Under the pieces are notes generated by a model. The model saw nothing but the letters and a program-made list of their open reading frames with translations, was not told the DNA's origin and did not search any database. Position numbers and translations under genes: made by a program. From Hydractinia symbiolongicarpus (taxonomy: Eukaryota; Cnidaria; Hydrozoa; Anthoathecata; Hydractiniidae), in contig NC_079884.1 in the NCBI RefSeq assembly GCF_029227915.1, forward strand, positions 19,284,001-19,348,000: a stretch of 64,000 nt of DNA. Reading direction: 5' to 3'. This document shows, one piece after another, positions 9,631 to 17,778 of the stretch (position 1 is the first letter of the stretch; every line of letters starts with the position of its first letter).

Positions 9631-9924
9631 ATACTTACCTTACCTCAGGGAACCATCTAATGGGACGTCGTGTTATATGCATCTATAAGTGCTCACAGTC
9701 TAGCCTGAATATCAGGGTCCGTTGTATTACCCTTCATCCACTTGAGTCCTTGAAGATGAAGATATCGTTAGGATTGCCGTTGTTACTTCCGAGCTGCTGG
9801 CGGGTGTTTTGAAAACAGGCTGAAAGGGCTCTAAAAAGACGATTTATCTTGGACTCGACGGTATTTTTCAGCTTGTACTTTTTAGAGTAATTCCAACCAG
9901 TTGGATGTGGACAAAACCCGGGTC
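9631..9924. other. No supportable gene
   Basis: Between the hairpin and the coiled-coil/TM gene. Open frames on both strands are short and not repeated in block 2. This may be remains of the gene that followed the coiled-coil/TM gene. Confidence 0.4.
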
Positions 9925-10131
9925 TTAATATTTCATCATATAGTGGATAATACCAATAGCCAACGACGAAACACAAGAGATTAAAGCGATCCGGTCGTTG
10001 TCTTTATTACTCTGCCACATCTTATACAGTGACCGATTGATTTCCTCATGTCTCGCTTCCAAGTTATCGATTGTCTCCTCCAATTTCCGGATCTCTCCCT
10101 CAAACTCTTCTCGTAATTTTTCGATACACAT
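9925..10131 (-). CDS. 68-residue coiled-coil plus single-TM protein
   Basis: Starts ATG 10131 with AAATAAAT immediately upstream, matching the start signal of the neighbours. Residues 1-45 are a strongly charged amphipathic helix (EEFEGEIRKLEETIDNLEAR); residues about 49-66 are hydrophobic (ALISCVSSLAIGIIHYMM), giving a C-terminal anchor. The frame is intact. It is downstream of the packaging ATPase on the same strand. No family recognised. The architecture recalls small phage or virus membrane-associated proteins such as spanins or holin partners, but that is speculation. Confidence 0.55.
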   Translation of the reverse strand: MCIEKLREEFEGEIRKLEETIDNLEARHEEINRSLYKMWQSNKDNDRIALISCVSSLAIGIIHYMMKY

Positions 10132-10206
10132 ATTTATTTAGTTGAAAGTCAAGGCAAAAATGCTCCAAATTTCAGTTGTACCCGCCGGATACAACTGATG
10201 TCCGCG

Positions 10207-10795
10207 TCACTCCAAAATTTTCCAGGTCCGAGGGTGTCCTAGCCTCACGTACAAGCACACATGCTTGGACTTTTTCAGCTGGGTCTTGATGCTCTCCTAA
10301 TCCGAGATCATGTTCGTCTCTTCATCAACCAGCTTCATATTGCTGCGCTCCTGGGGGTACCATATGAACAGCTGCTTCTTCTGCCGACGGAGATTTTTAT
10401 GTAAAGCCGTGTATGACTGCGTTAACAACCATAAGCTATGCTTTCGATGTCTACCACTGATGGCCAGCTCGAGCAGAGGTTGACGGTTCTTGTGGAGGCT
10501 TTCGTCCGCTATAAGACCGTCGACGATGAACAGAGTCTCTTTACCCGCAAACAGCTTCGATAATTGCTCGATCCAGTAAAAGAGTTGATCACCCGGATCG
10601 ATAAGGAACACATAGTCATCCTTCCAAAGCGATGCTCTATCGAGATAAGTCTTGTTCCAGCGGATAGTGGGGCAGAGTATGACAGCGTTGTAGAAATGGT
10701 GCTTGTACTCGTTCTCTAGGAGATCGAGTACACGCTGTGTTTTCCCGCACGCTGAAGATTGCCGTATGAGGTTAAAAGACAATATCTAGAGTCAT
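10207..10795 (-). pseudogene. A32/FtsK-like genome-packaging ATPase, block 1 copy
   Basis: Would translocate the genome into capsids. Starts at ATG 10795 after GAATAAAC. Motifs: Walker A region ending ACGKTQ, Walker B TLFIVDGLIAD, sensor-like SLWLLTQSYTA, C-terminal KHACLYVRL or equivalent and RTWKILE. Damage: a stop shortly after the start followed by a small deletion that removes the first Gly of the P-loop, and TAG at 10297-10299 where Trp is expected; the final stop is at 10207-10209. The block 2 copy (15305-15901) has a complete P-loop. Belongs to the minus-strand gene run with short intergenic gaps. Confidence 0.75.
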
Positions 10796-10838
10796 GTTTA
10801 TTCTGTATGCCATAGGAAGATAGAACCATGTGGTGTGC

Positions 10839-11081
10839 TTACTTAGGAGGCGTCATCGAACGCTTATACCAACTTTGTTTTATCGCGTAATCATCAAATA
10901 ATATCGCTCCTGTCATATAGCCGGCGAGCTTTAAACCGTCCTCCAGGTCCATCTTGGCATTTGGTCTAGAAACTCCGAGCGCCTTTTTTGCACCTAGCGC
11001 TAGTAGGATAGTATATGACACTAGTCTTACAGACTCCCATAAGGAGTCAGCAACTTCTTTTTCATATTCTTTGCTGCTCAT
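10839..11081 (-). CDS. 80-residue small membrane protein
   Basis: Intact frame from ATG 11081 (AATAAACATG start signal). Two hydrophobic stretches, about residues 19-40 (RLVSYTILLALGAKKALGV) and 51-68 (LKLAGYMTGAILFDDYAI), flanked by charged ends. No recognised family. Lies between the single-TM protein and the ATPase in the minus-strand run. Could be a minor virion membrane protein (inference). No equivalent survives in block 2, where an HNH gene occupies this position. Confidence 0.55.
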   Translation of the reverse strand: MSSKEYEKEVADSLWESVRLVSYTILLALGAKKALGVSRPNAKMDLEDGLKLAGYMTGAILFDDYAIKQSWYKRSMTPPK

Positions 11082-11095
11082 GTTTATTATTAGGT

Positions 11096-11491
11096 TTATA
11101 GCATGTGAAAAAGGTCGGTATCGGGCTGGGATGTGGGCTGTTGCTGAGGCGCACGTACCCCTCCGGAACCGCCAGGCGATGGCTCTGAACCAACAGGTTG
11201 CTCTTTTCCAACCTGCTGCTTACGGAAGATATAGACCGCAACTGCCGCCACGCAAGCCAGTACAACAAGACCTCCAGCGCCATAGAGATATACGTTGTTT
11301 GACTTATGTGGGACTTGACCACTTGATGCAGGAACCTGGCCACTTGATGCAGGAACCTGGCCACCACTTGATGAAGAACTTTCTAGTTTGCCAAGCATGT
11401 CCTTGAGGTTTCATTCAGCAAGTCTCTTGCTAGCAGCAACACCACCCTCATTCTTCTTGGTTATTACTTGAGTAGTAGACTCTTGACTCAT
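11096..11491 (-). pseudogene. Single-TM protein with low-complexity tail, block 1 copy
   Basis: Homologue of the intact gene at 14128-14487. Both begin with an N-terminal segment containing QVITKKN and AxxKRLAE, then a variable linker, one TM segment (LYGAGGLVVLACVAAVAVYIF) and a Gly/Pro/Gln-rich tail. Here TGA at 11411-11413 replaces the Trp codon seen in the other copy; the frame is otherwise open. The linker contains a short tandem repeat (GQVPASS three times). Unknown function; a type of small virion membrane protein is likely. Confidence 0.6.
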
Positions 11492-11540
11492 TTGTTATAA
11501 CCCGCAAAACTTGTAAATTACTGTAGCTAGCCGGCAAACC

Positions 11541-11753
11541 TTATTTACCAGCGTATCTTATCGCATTCATCCATGGAGCCCTCATTAAATTACATGCTAC
11601 GGTTGAGAATCTATCAGCCGCTGGTGTTAAAGTCATTAGACCGCGTGCGTAACAGTCTCCGTAAACACCGTACCAGTTCCTATACCGCACTCGTACTCTG
11701 CATTTGCACAGGACCTCATTGTTTGATTTATCAACTATTTCACGATTGCTCAT
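11541..11753 (-). CDS. 70-residue conserved protein (PAADRF family)
   Basis: Starts ATG 11753 with ATAAAC immediately upstream, overlapping the end of the preceding gene by 14 nt. The core TPAADRFSTVACNLMRAP also appears in a decayed copy at 13944-14043, which supports it as a real gene. Two Cys near the N-terminus (LCKCRVRV) could be structural. No membrane segment. Function unknown; the conserved place next to the single-TM gene in both blocks suggests a joint role. Confidence 0.55.
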   Translation of the reverse strand: MSNREIVDKSNNEVLCKCRVRVRYRNWYGVYGDCYARGLMTLTPAADRFSTVACNLMRAPWMNAIRYAGK

Positions 11754-12281
11754 GTTTATCTTCGATAGACTGTTTCCCATTCTTTTCTTGCTCTTCATCA
11801 ACCTTCTCTTTAACTACCTTGGACACGGAGAGCAGTGGTTTACAGTTTGCGCAGCGACTAAAAGAGGCGTGAGAAACTTTCTAAATGTCGAGCATACGAG
11901 GATCCCTAGATCTGCCATAGAGTCTTTGATGATGGGGTCAGCTTCGATATCTTGTCTCAGACCCTCAGCACTATCGATTGAAACTACACTCCCTGCAGCC
12001 TTCGTGTACATGCTGATCGCATGCGAAGAGAGTGCCTCGGCTGTTTTTTCCCCTTTCTCGTGGATCTCAGGTTGAAGGAATTCCGTATACGCTTTCTCGA
12101 CTGCCTCGTCTGATGTTTTGTCAACAAAACCTTCTGTACATTTTTTCGATAAAAGATGCTGTTTATCTTTTCGTATAGCATCTTTCAAAGCTTGTCGCTT
12201 GTCGATGGTTTCTGCTGTTTTTTGCGTGAGGGCTTCTGCTGGGGTATCAACTACATCAATTACATCAGCGAGATGTGACAT
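11740..12281 (-). pseudogene. Helical charged protein, unknown, frameshifted
   Basis: Starts at ATG 12281, giving a mostly helical, Glu/Lys-rich protein (MSHLADVIDVVDTPAEAL at the N-terminus) with one hydrophobic stretch near STFRKFLTPLLVAA. An in-frame stop at 11814 follows a one-base shift near 11840; in the other frame the sequence continues with KEKVDEEQEKN to TGA at 11740-11742, overlapping the start of the next gene. Such start-stop overlap is typical of compact viral gene runs. No family recognised. Confidence 0.5.
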
Positions 12282-13015
12282 TCTATTTATAATTAACCTG
12301 TACCGATAGAAACAAGCAGTGAGCAAGATATACGGAAGAATTATTGCGAGACATAGGCGTATCTCGCATAGCATGTTTTTTTTTCAAAACAAAACCCTCG
12401 TAAGGGAACCCTCTCGGTGTTTTGTTGTTTTTGTTGTTTGAACCCAGAGTATTTTTGATTCTGTGAGTATACCACTCAGAGCCTTTGGTTTTCCATATCC
12501 TAGGTGTTTTTTTCAGTGCTGTCCTGCTTTGCAGACTTAGCGTACTTGCTATTTATACTCTATACAGAATGTCGTGCTTGTACTACGCATTAGCGAAACC
12601 CACCTTTTTAAGTGAGCACTTTCAGAGGCCGTTCCTAGCACTGAAATTTAACCGGCATCTTGGCACAATTTTTCCGAACTGGCACAGTGTGTGGCAGAAA
12701 CCGGGGCAAGACGACCGCATCCAGGTAAGCTATGGTCTCGCCCGCCCATCCATAACCTTCAGCCAGGTCTAAGTCTGCTACCACAATTTTACTATATATC
12801 GATCTTCGTATATAGCTATTCAGTATCACCTTGAGTGTTACCTGTGTGAAAATTCACGCATCACCGATTAGGTCGTTTACACATCATACAGAAAACCTCT
12901 TGATTATTCAGAAATGTTTATCATTTTTGAATGGATGAGGCAAATTAGTTTGTTCTTGTTTTTACCGATTCATACTGAAGAGGAGTGACTCAAAGTTGTG
13001 AGAAAAAACACAAAT
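12282..13015. other. Gene-poor gap in block 1
   Basis: No confident gene. A minus-strand open frame at 12829-12635 (64 codons) is the longest candidate but lacks the AATAAA start signal and any counterpart. A loose inverted repeat (AAAACAAAAC near 12386 and GTTTTGTTG near 12419) lies upstream of the charged-protein gene. Confidence 0.4.
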
Positions 13016-13520
13016 CTATTCAACGCGACCTACTTTACTCAGATATATATCGATGGCCCTTTGATTATCCGCGATCCACATTGGTTGCATGGTAATGGAG
13101 TCTCTCGAGTTGCACCTCCGCGCTGGGGTATTCTCCATTTTCTCTATACTTAAGTGGTACCTTGTGGTCAAAATGCCACTGCCCCCTGTTGTTCCAGCTC
13201 ATACCGTCCCTGAATTGAGCTTGGATGTGACCAATGAATGTGCAGATTCCGCATCCTAAGTACTCCGTGGAGCTAATCTCCGTATCATGGCTTAGAACCC
13301 TGTTAATCCTGTTCAAAATGAGGTTATATTGATACCCAGGGAAATCACATATGGGGCATTCGCGTCTATGTTTTTTATGCGGGCATTTTCTACGTTCCCG
13401 TGATGCCTTCTTTTTATCAGGACATTTGATGCACATTTTTGTCCGTTGTCCTTTTTTATCGATTTTGAAATTATTCAAAGATAAAGGTTGATTACAGTTT
13501 GAACAGCACTTGGCCTCCAT
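13016..13520 (-). pseudogene. Zn-finger HNH-type endonuclease, block 1 copy
   Basis: Starts ATG 13520 (an ATG further upstream is also in phase). N-terminal zinc pairs CSNC and CIKC, a second cluster CPHKKHRRECPIC, then an HNH-like core W-H-F-D-H-K-V-P near the C-terminal third. A one-base deletion at about 13090 shifts the frame; the other frame carries the conserved end to TAG 13016-13018. Homologue: 14602-15267, which sits at a different gene position, so the gene is probably mobile in its own right, as HNH homing genes are in large DNA viruses. Confidence 0.65.
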
Positions 13521-13585
13521 TTTTTGTGTTGTATCTACCATGAAAGTAAATACAACGTGTTGACGCATCTAATACTCAACGCTAC

Positions 13586-13866
13586 CTACAATTCTAAAGG
13601 CACTGTATGTATACGGTCTTCGAGCACCTTCCGCTTATCATAGAACGCCGAGAGCCCCAGCTTGTTCTGCTCATAAGTGATTATCCCCTGGTTGTGCACC
13701 CGGAAACCCACGTTTTAAGCAGTATCTACGCCCCCTTTTAAAGTGCTCATATACCTGGACCACGTGAATTTTGTGCCATCTTTCCCCTCAACAAAATAAC
13801 ACTTGGCTGTCAAAGCTATCATCCTGGACCCGATGAATTCCTCCTTAAATAACCCTCCCGTTCTAC
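13586..13866 (-). pseudogene. PolB C-terminal end
   Basis: Reading leftward, the segment matches the last about 90 residues of Polinton-type PolB: a thumb-like stretch with SRMIALTAKCYFVEG, then KLGLSAFYDKRKVLEDRIHT, and a terminal stop at 13586-13588. TAA at 13715-13717 interrupts it. The rest of the gene is missing: at about 13866-13870 the sequence switches to inverted block 2. It lies downstream of the HNH gene on the same strand, so in this element polB followed HNH. Confidence 0.6.
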
Positions 13867-13943
13867 TCAATTACTTGTCGGTGACGGGCCATTTTTCCAC
13901 GTCTTTGTCGTACTCGTCGAGTAATTAAGGCCTAACCACACGC

Positions 13944-14089
13944 GCTTTAGAAATCCTGGCACCAGCGGCTGATCGATTTCCACAACAAGCATGTAATTTA
14001 GTGAGGGCTCCATATATGCATAAGATAAGATACGCTGGTAGAAACGGTTTAAGACCCTCCGTGATATATCAGTTCCTGAATGAGTGATC
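13944..14089 (+). pseudogene. Decayed PAADRF-family gene
   Basis: A plus-strand stretch encoding APAADRFPQQACNLVRAP and IRYAG, homologous to 11753-11541. The N-terminal part upstream of 13944 is no longer readable, probably lost at the inversion junction. It directly precedes the single-TM gene, as in block 1. Confidence 0.5.
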
Positions 14090-14127
14090 AAGATCTTTTT
14101 ATGTGTACCCAGGGGCATACAAAATAA

Positions 14128-14487
14128 ATGGGTGGAGAGTCTACTAACCAAGTCATAACCAAGAAGAACAAGGGTCGTGTTGCTGCCGGCAAGAGACTTG
14201 CTGAATGGAATCGGAAGAACAAGCCCGACTTGCAGAAGAACCAGGGCAAAAGTACTTCGCGAGAGGGTCAGGAACCTATCGAAGGTCCCCCAGGAAGTGT
14301 ATACATTGGTGGAGGCATCGTATTTGCTTGCATAGCAGTTGCCGGAGTCTACTACCTTACGCGTAAGCAGCCCGCAGAGGTTCAGCAGCCTTCAGAGATC
14401 CCACGTGACCAACGGCTCCGCAGGAGCAGGACCCCACAGTCAAGCCTCAAATTGACATCTTTAAAATGCGATGAAAAAACCCTATAA
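14128..14487 (+). CDS. Single-TM protein, block 2 copy (intact frame)
   Basis: Starts at ATG 14128, directly preceded by AAAATAA (AATAAATG). 119 residues: a basic N-terminal region (QVITKKNKGRVAAGKRLAEW), a linker, one TM segment at about residues 56-76 (VYIGGGIVFACIAVAGVYYL) and a Pro/Gln/Arg-rich tail. It retains the Trp codon that is a stop in the block 1 copy. Likely type III or tail-in membrane protein of the virion or infected cell; function unknown. One of the few genes here with an open frame, though the tail may have shifted. Confidence 0.6.
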   Translation: MGGESTNQVITKKNKGRVAAGKRLAEWNRKNKPDLQKNQGKSTSREGQEPIEGPPGSVYIGGGIVFACIAVAGVYYLTRKQPAEVQQPSEIPRDQRLRRSRTPQSSLKLTSLKCDEKTL

Positions 14488-14493
14488 TAAAGT

Positions 14494-14562
14494 ATGAGTT
14501 CTAACGTTACACCCCTGCAAAAAGAGGGATGGATTCCCGCGAGTATAGTCCCAAAGAAGTAA
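14494..14562 (+). CDS. Possible 22-codon remnant
   Basis: ATG 14494 follows AATAAAGT, resembling the start signal of other genes, and encodes only 22 codons before TAA. It occupies the place of the 80-residue membrane protein of block 1 but shows no clear similarity. Probably a gene stub. Confidence 0.2.
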   Translation: MSSNVTPLQKEGWIPASIVPKK

Positions 14563-14601
14563 GCTGTCCAGCGAAAAATTTGTGTATATCAGGTGGTAAA
14601 A

Positions 14602-15267
14602 ATGGAAGAGACCAAGAAATGTTCAAAATGTAATCACTCTTTTACACTAGACAATTTTAGAATCGACAAACGTAATGGTCAATTGACGAAATCTTGCATC
14701 AAATGCCTCGATGTTATGAAGGCATAAAGAGAACGCAATAGGTGTTTCGAACGTGGTAGGACAAAATACCAATGTAAGGACTGCAGAGGTAATCAAATAT
14801 GCATCAAACATGGCAGGATAAGATCCAACTGCAAGGACTGTGTAGGCATATGCATCGAACATGGTAGGATAAGATCACGATGCAAGGACTGCAAGGGTGG
14901 GGCCATCTGCCAGCATGAAAAACGGAGATTGATTTGCCCTATATGTTCCCCTGCTGGACATCTCCCTCATAATGTACGCAGCCGGGTCAGCCATACCCTA
15001 CAGAGGGGTAAAGAACTCAGTTCCCAGGAGTACCTCGGGTGTGATATATCCACATTGCGGACTTATGTTGAAGCCGAGTTTTCAGATGGGATGACATGGG
15101 AAAATTATGGTAGCTGGCATATTGACCACAAAATCCCGCTACAGTATCAGTAAAATGGTAATGCTCCATCGCTTGATGAGGTAGCGAGACGGCTCCACTA
15201 TTCGAATACTCAACCAATGTGGGCAAGCGATAAAATATCCAAGGGTAATCTATATAATTCCGACTAG
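14602..15267 (+). pseudogene. HNH endonuclease with tandem Cys-repeat module, block 2 copy
   Basis: One frame from ATG 14602 to TAG 15265-15267, interrupted by TAA at 14725-14727 and 15151-15153. Order: zinc pair CSKC...CIKC, three tandem units of the form R-x-x-CKDC-x-G followed by C-x-x-HGR (about residues 50-105), a CPIC pair, and an HNH core SWHIDHKIPLQY. The CKDC/HGR repeats are typical of proteins in large DNA viruses and algae. It sits between the single-TM gene and the ATPase, unlike the block 1 homologue. Role: DNA cleavage, perhaps homing (inference from family). Confidence 0.7.
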
Positions 15268-15304
15268 GTCTGTGTGTACCTGGTCGTATACACAACTAGA
15301 ATAA

Positions 15305-15901
15305 ATGCTGGACATAGTAAAAAACCCACATACAGCGATTTCTACAGGACCTACAAGCTGTGGCAAGACGCAGCGTGTATTGAACCTCCTGGAGAGAGAG
15401 TACAGGGGTCACTTTCACAATATAGCGATACTCTGTCCAACGATCTGCTGGAACAAGACTTACTTGGAGAGATCCTCGCTGTGGGAAGATAACTACGTGT
15501 TCCTTATAGATCCCAAAGACCAGTTGTTTGATTGGATCGAGCAATTCTCGAAGCAGCTAGCGGGGGAGGACACTCTATTTATCGTTGATGATATGATAGC
15601 CGATGAAAGTCTCGACAAGCGTCGACAGCCTCTCCTTGAGCTCGCTATTTCAGGTAGGCATAAGAAGCACAGCCTCTGGTTGTTAACTCAGTCCTACACG
15701 GCCCTACCAAAGAACCTGAGAAGGCAGAAGAAACAGTTGTTCATGTAGTATCCGCACGAGCGCAGCGACATGAAGCTGGTGGATGAAGAGACCAACATGA
15801 TCAACGATTGGGAGTTGATCAAGGCTTAGCTGAACAAATCCAAGCATGCGTGCTTGTATGTGAGATTAAAACACCCTAGGACCTGGAAGATTTTAGAGTG
15901 A
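15305..15901 (+). pseudogene. A32/FtsK-like genome-packaging ATPase, block 2 copy
   Basis: Starts ATG 15305 (GAATAAATG). Complete Walker A GPTSCGKT at residues 15-22, Walker B TLFIVDDMIAD near residue 100, SLWLLTQSYTA near 135, and the C-terminal KHACLYVRL followed by RTWKILE. Length about 198 residues, short for the family but equal to block 1. TAG at 15746-15748 replaces a Trp codon and a second TAG near 15828 replaces a Gln codon. The catalytic region itself is undamaged. Downstream of HNH, upstream of the BRO-C-like gene, same strand. Confidence 0.8.
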
Positions 15902-15949
15902 GCACTGTCCATGCATACACGATCCCTGGATCCAAAACTGTAAGATTAA

Positions 15950-16185
15950 ATGTCTTGCGTCGAAAACTTAATAAAGAGGCTTGAAGAGCAGCACAAGTTA
16001 ATCAAACAAAAGGACGCGACCATCGCGCTGTAGGAGGGTGAACTCGAAGATATGGACCAATACATTTTATTACAATCCCAGTAAATTGACAGCCTTCGAA
16101 AAAAGGTTTGGCTACGCTGCGCGCAGAATCCGAGGAGAGACAATGTGATATATAACACGACGGCTTCGTCGCATTAGATGACGCA
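15950..16185 (+). pseudogene. Decayed coiled-coil/BRO-C-like gene
   Basis: Homologue of 9538-9161: starts ATG 15950 in TTAAATG, with KRLEEQHKLIKQKDATIA conserved. TAG (about 16031) and TAA (about 16082) interrupt it, and the BRO-C-like half is barely readable. It is followed by the hairpin at 16204-16230. Confidence 0.5.
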
Positions 16186-16203
16186 CTTGGGACGGGGTAA
16201 GTA

Positions 16204-16230
16204 TTAATGTGAATCTGTGGCTCACATTAA
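16204..16230. promoter_or_regulatory. Intergenic hairpin TTAATGTGA...TCACATTAA
   Basis: Nine paired bases around a 9-nt loop, preceded by GGTAAGTA as at the sister hairpin 9606-9630. Relative to the sister, one stem pair is exchanged (T-A for G-C) and the loop orientation is reversed. Followed by AAAATCATGAGCACCGTCC, a leader also found before the gene at 9538. Confidence 0.5.
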
Positions 16231-16305
16231 CACGTGCAATTCAAAAATCATGAGCACCGTCCCCTCCCAACATGATACCCGGAATTCCAAAAAATTACAA
16301 GCAAT

Positions 16306-17190
16306 ATGCCTCTTGTGGTTGAATACTTTGAAGGAAAGCAAATCCAATCATTCTTTGTTCAGGATAAAGGTCAATGTATCGTTGCCGCCGATGTTTGGAA
16401 AGCCGCGGGGTATGAACGAAGAGCCGGGGTACAAGCTATTCAGCGATATGTCCCCAACAAGTACAAAATATGGCTTGGCGACGCTATTACTGATCTCCAA
16501 AAGGTACTTAGATCCAAGTACCTACACCCAGACACAGTGCTACTGACGGAGCCAGGCCTTTATTGCTTCCTCTTGAGGTGTGGCAGACCTGAAGCAGAAC
16601 CATTCCTGGGGTGGATTGCAGAAGAAGTGCTACCTAGAGAAATGCGAAAGCTCACCGTAGCCCTCGAAGAAAAAGATATGGTCCTGGCGCTCCTGGAGGA
16701 TGATCTTGAGGAAAAGGACGCAGACCTCGAAGAAAAAGATATAACTATGGCGCTTCTGGAGGAAGATTTTTAGGAGAGGGGTGAACAAATTGATAATCTT
16801 TGGCAAAGACACGTTCCACAGGGATATCCTTACGAAACGGTACTCTGCGTGGTTGAGAGGAACGATCCCCACGAGAGCGGAACTAAAGGTAAGCATCCAT
16901 ACTATATGATCCAATGCCATCGTAGGCATCTGGGCACGAGGCTAAATTTTTTAAGTGCGAGTTACCCAAATATGGTTTTACAACGCGTCAGCACTGGCAC
17001 GGTGCACACCTTGTGGTGTTTTAGGGACGACAGTCGTGGTACCGCGAACTTTTACAGAGGCCATTTCAGCTTACCTAATGATGAGACGCGTGAGCTGTTC
17101 GAGAAGATGTTTGATATCTATATGGCCTGGACGCACAAGTTTTTGTGGTTATACAAAGCTACAAAAAACACGCCTGATGATGCTTCTTGA
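16306..17190 (+). pseudogene. BRO-N domain protein, nearly intact
   Basis: BRO proteins are DNA-binding regulators of insect and aquatic large DNA viruses and phages. The frame 16306-17190 is open except for TAG at 16771-16773. Residues 1-110 read as BRO-N (VVEYFEGKQIQSFFVQDKG, ending VLLTEPGLYCFLLRC and LGWIAEEVLP). Residues 115-160 are an acidic coiled coil built of LEEKD repeats. Residues 170-290 form a second domain (YETVLCVVERND, PYYMIQC) resembling the C-terminal domain of iridovirus-type BRO/MSV199 proteins. Situated between the BRO-C-like gene and the Zn-ribbon gene. Best preserved accessory gene of block 2. Confidence 0.75.
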
Positions 17191-17221
17191 CCACTTCGGC
17201 TGTATGTTAAAAGGTAGTTAA

Positions 17222-17775
17222 ATGTCAAAGAAAAAGATGGAAGCCAATTTAGAAACCTTTACGATATTCGAGTGCCCGTGCTGCGATGCTGCATCAAGGC
17301 AGGGTCTACTACCGGTTATTGTTCACAGTGTTTGGAGAATTTTAGATTTAGGGTTTGGTCATACTATGAAGGTTTTGAATATCCGGATGATGACGAGCTT
17401 TTAGACGGAGTAGCATCTGGTAAAAAACCATGGGCGACAATCCCGACAGAATATATAGATGAGGATCTCGAAGATGAAGTGCTCGAGATTGATATTGAAG
17501 ACCGGGGTCTGCATATCGTCTCCAATAAGGTGAAGAGGGTTGTGGTATGTTATGAGACCATCAAGGATAAGGACTTAAGGCTCTCGGATCTAGCAGACCT
17601 AAAGAAAATAAGCGACATACTCAACGTTTAAATCGAGGACAGAGCTTTGGTTGACATCATAGACCTTGATAGCGAGCCCAATGTTATCAAGGTAATCGTC
17701 TATGGCTATCCATTCTACACCCTACATCCTTATGATTATACCCGCCTTCATCCGATTGACTCCCCGGCGATAAGG
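17222..17775 (+). pseudogene. Acidic protein with N-terminal zinc ribbon
   Basis: Starts ATG 17222 (TTAAATG). N-terminal CPCC and, after a one-base frame change between 17280 and 17330, CSQC make a probable four-Cys zinc ribbon; the rest is acidic (YIDEDLEDEVLEIDIEDRG). TAA at 17629-17631 interrupts the second frame, which continues open to 17829, but the last 50 bases overlap the antisense integrase end, so the true end is probably near 17773. Small zinc-ribbon acidic proteins in viruses are often transcription factors; that is a guess from architecture only. Confidence 0.5.
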
Positions 17776-17778
17776 GAT

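Larger units (their letters stand above)
3933..13866 (+). mobile_element. Block 1: Polinton/adintovirus-like element remnant (forward)
   Basis: A compact run of about 16 small genes on both strands with spacers mostly under 100 bp, unlike the surrounding repeat desert. It contains the capsid candidate, packaging ATPase, HNH protein and, at its right edge, a PolB C-terminus. The integrase, Zn-ribbon and BRO-N genes present in block 2 are missing here because of a deletion at about 9172. Almost every gene carries frame damage. No terminal inverted repeats or target duplication were identified. Confidence 0.75.

Noticed and set aside
12635-12829. 64-codon gene on the minus strand
   Set aside because: No AATAAA start signal, no counterpart in other blocks, no recognisable domain.
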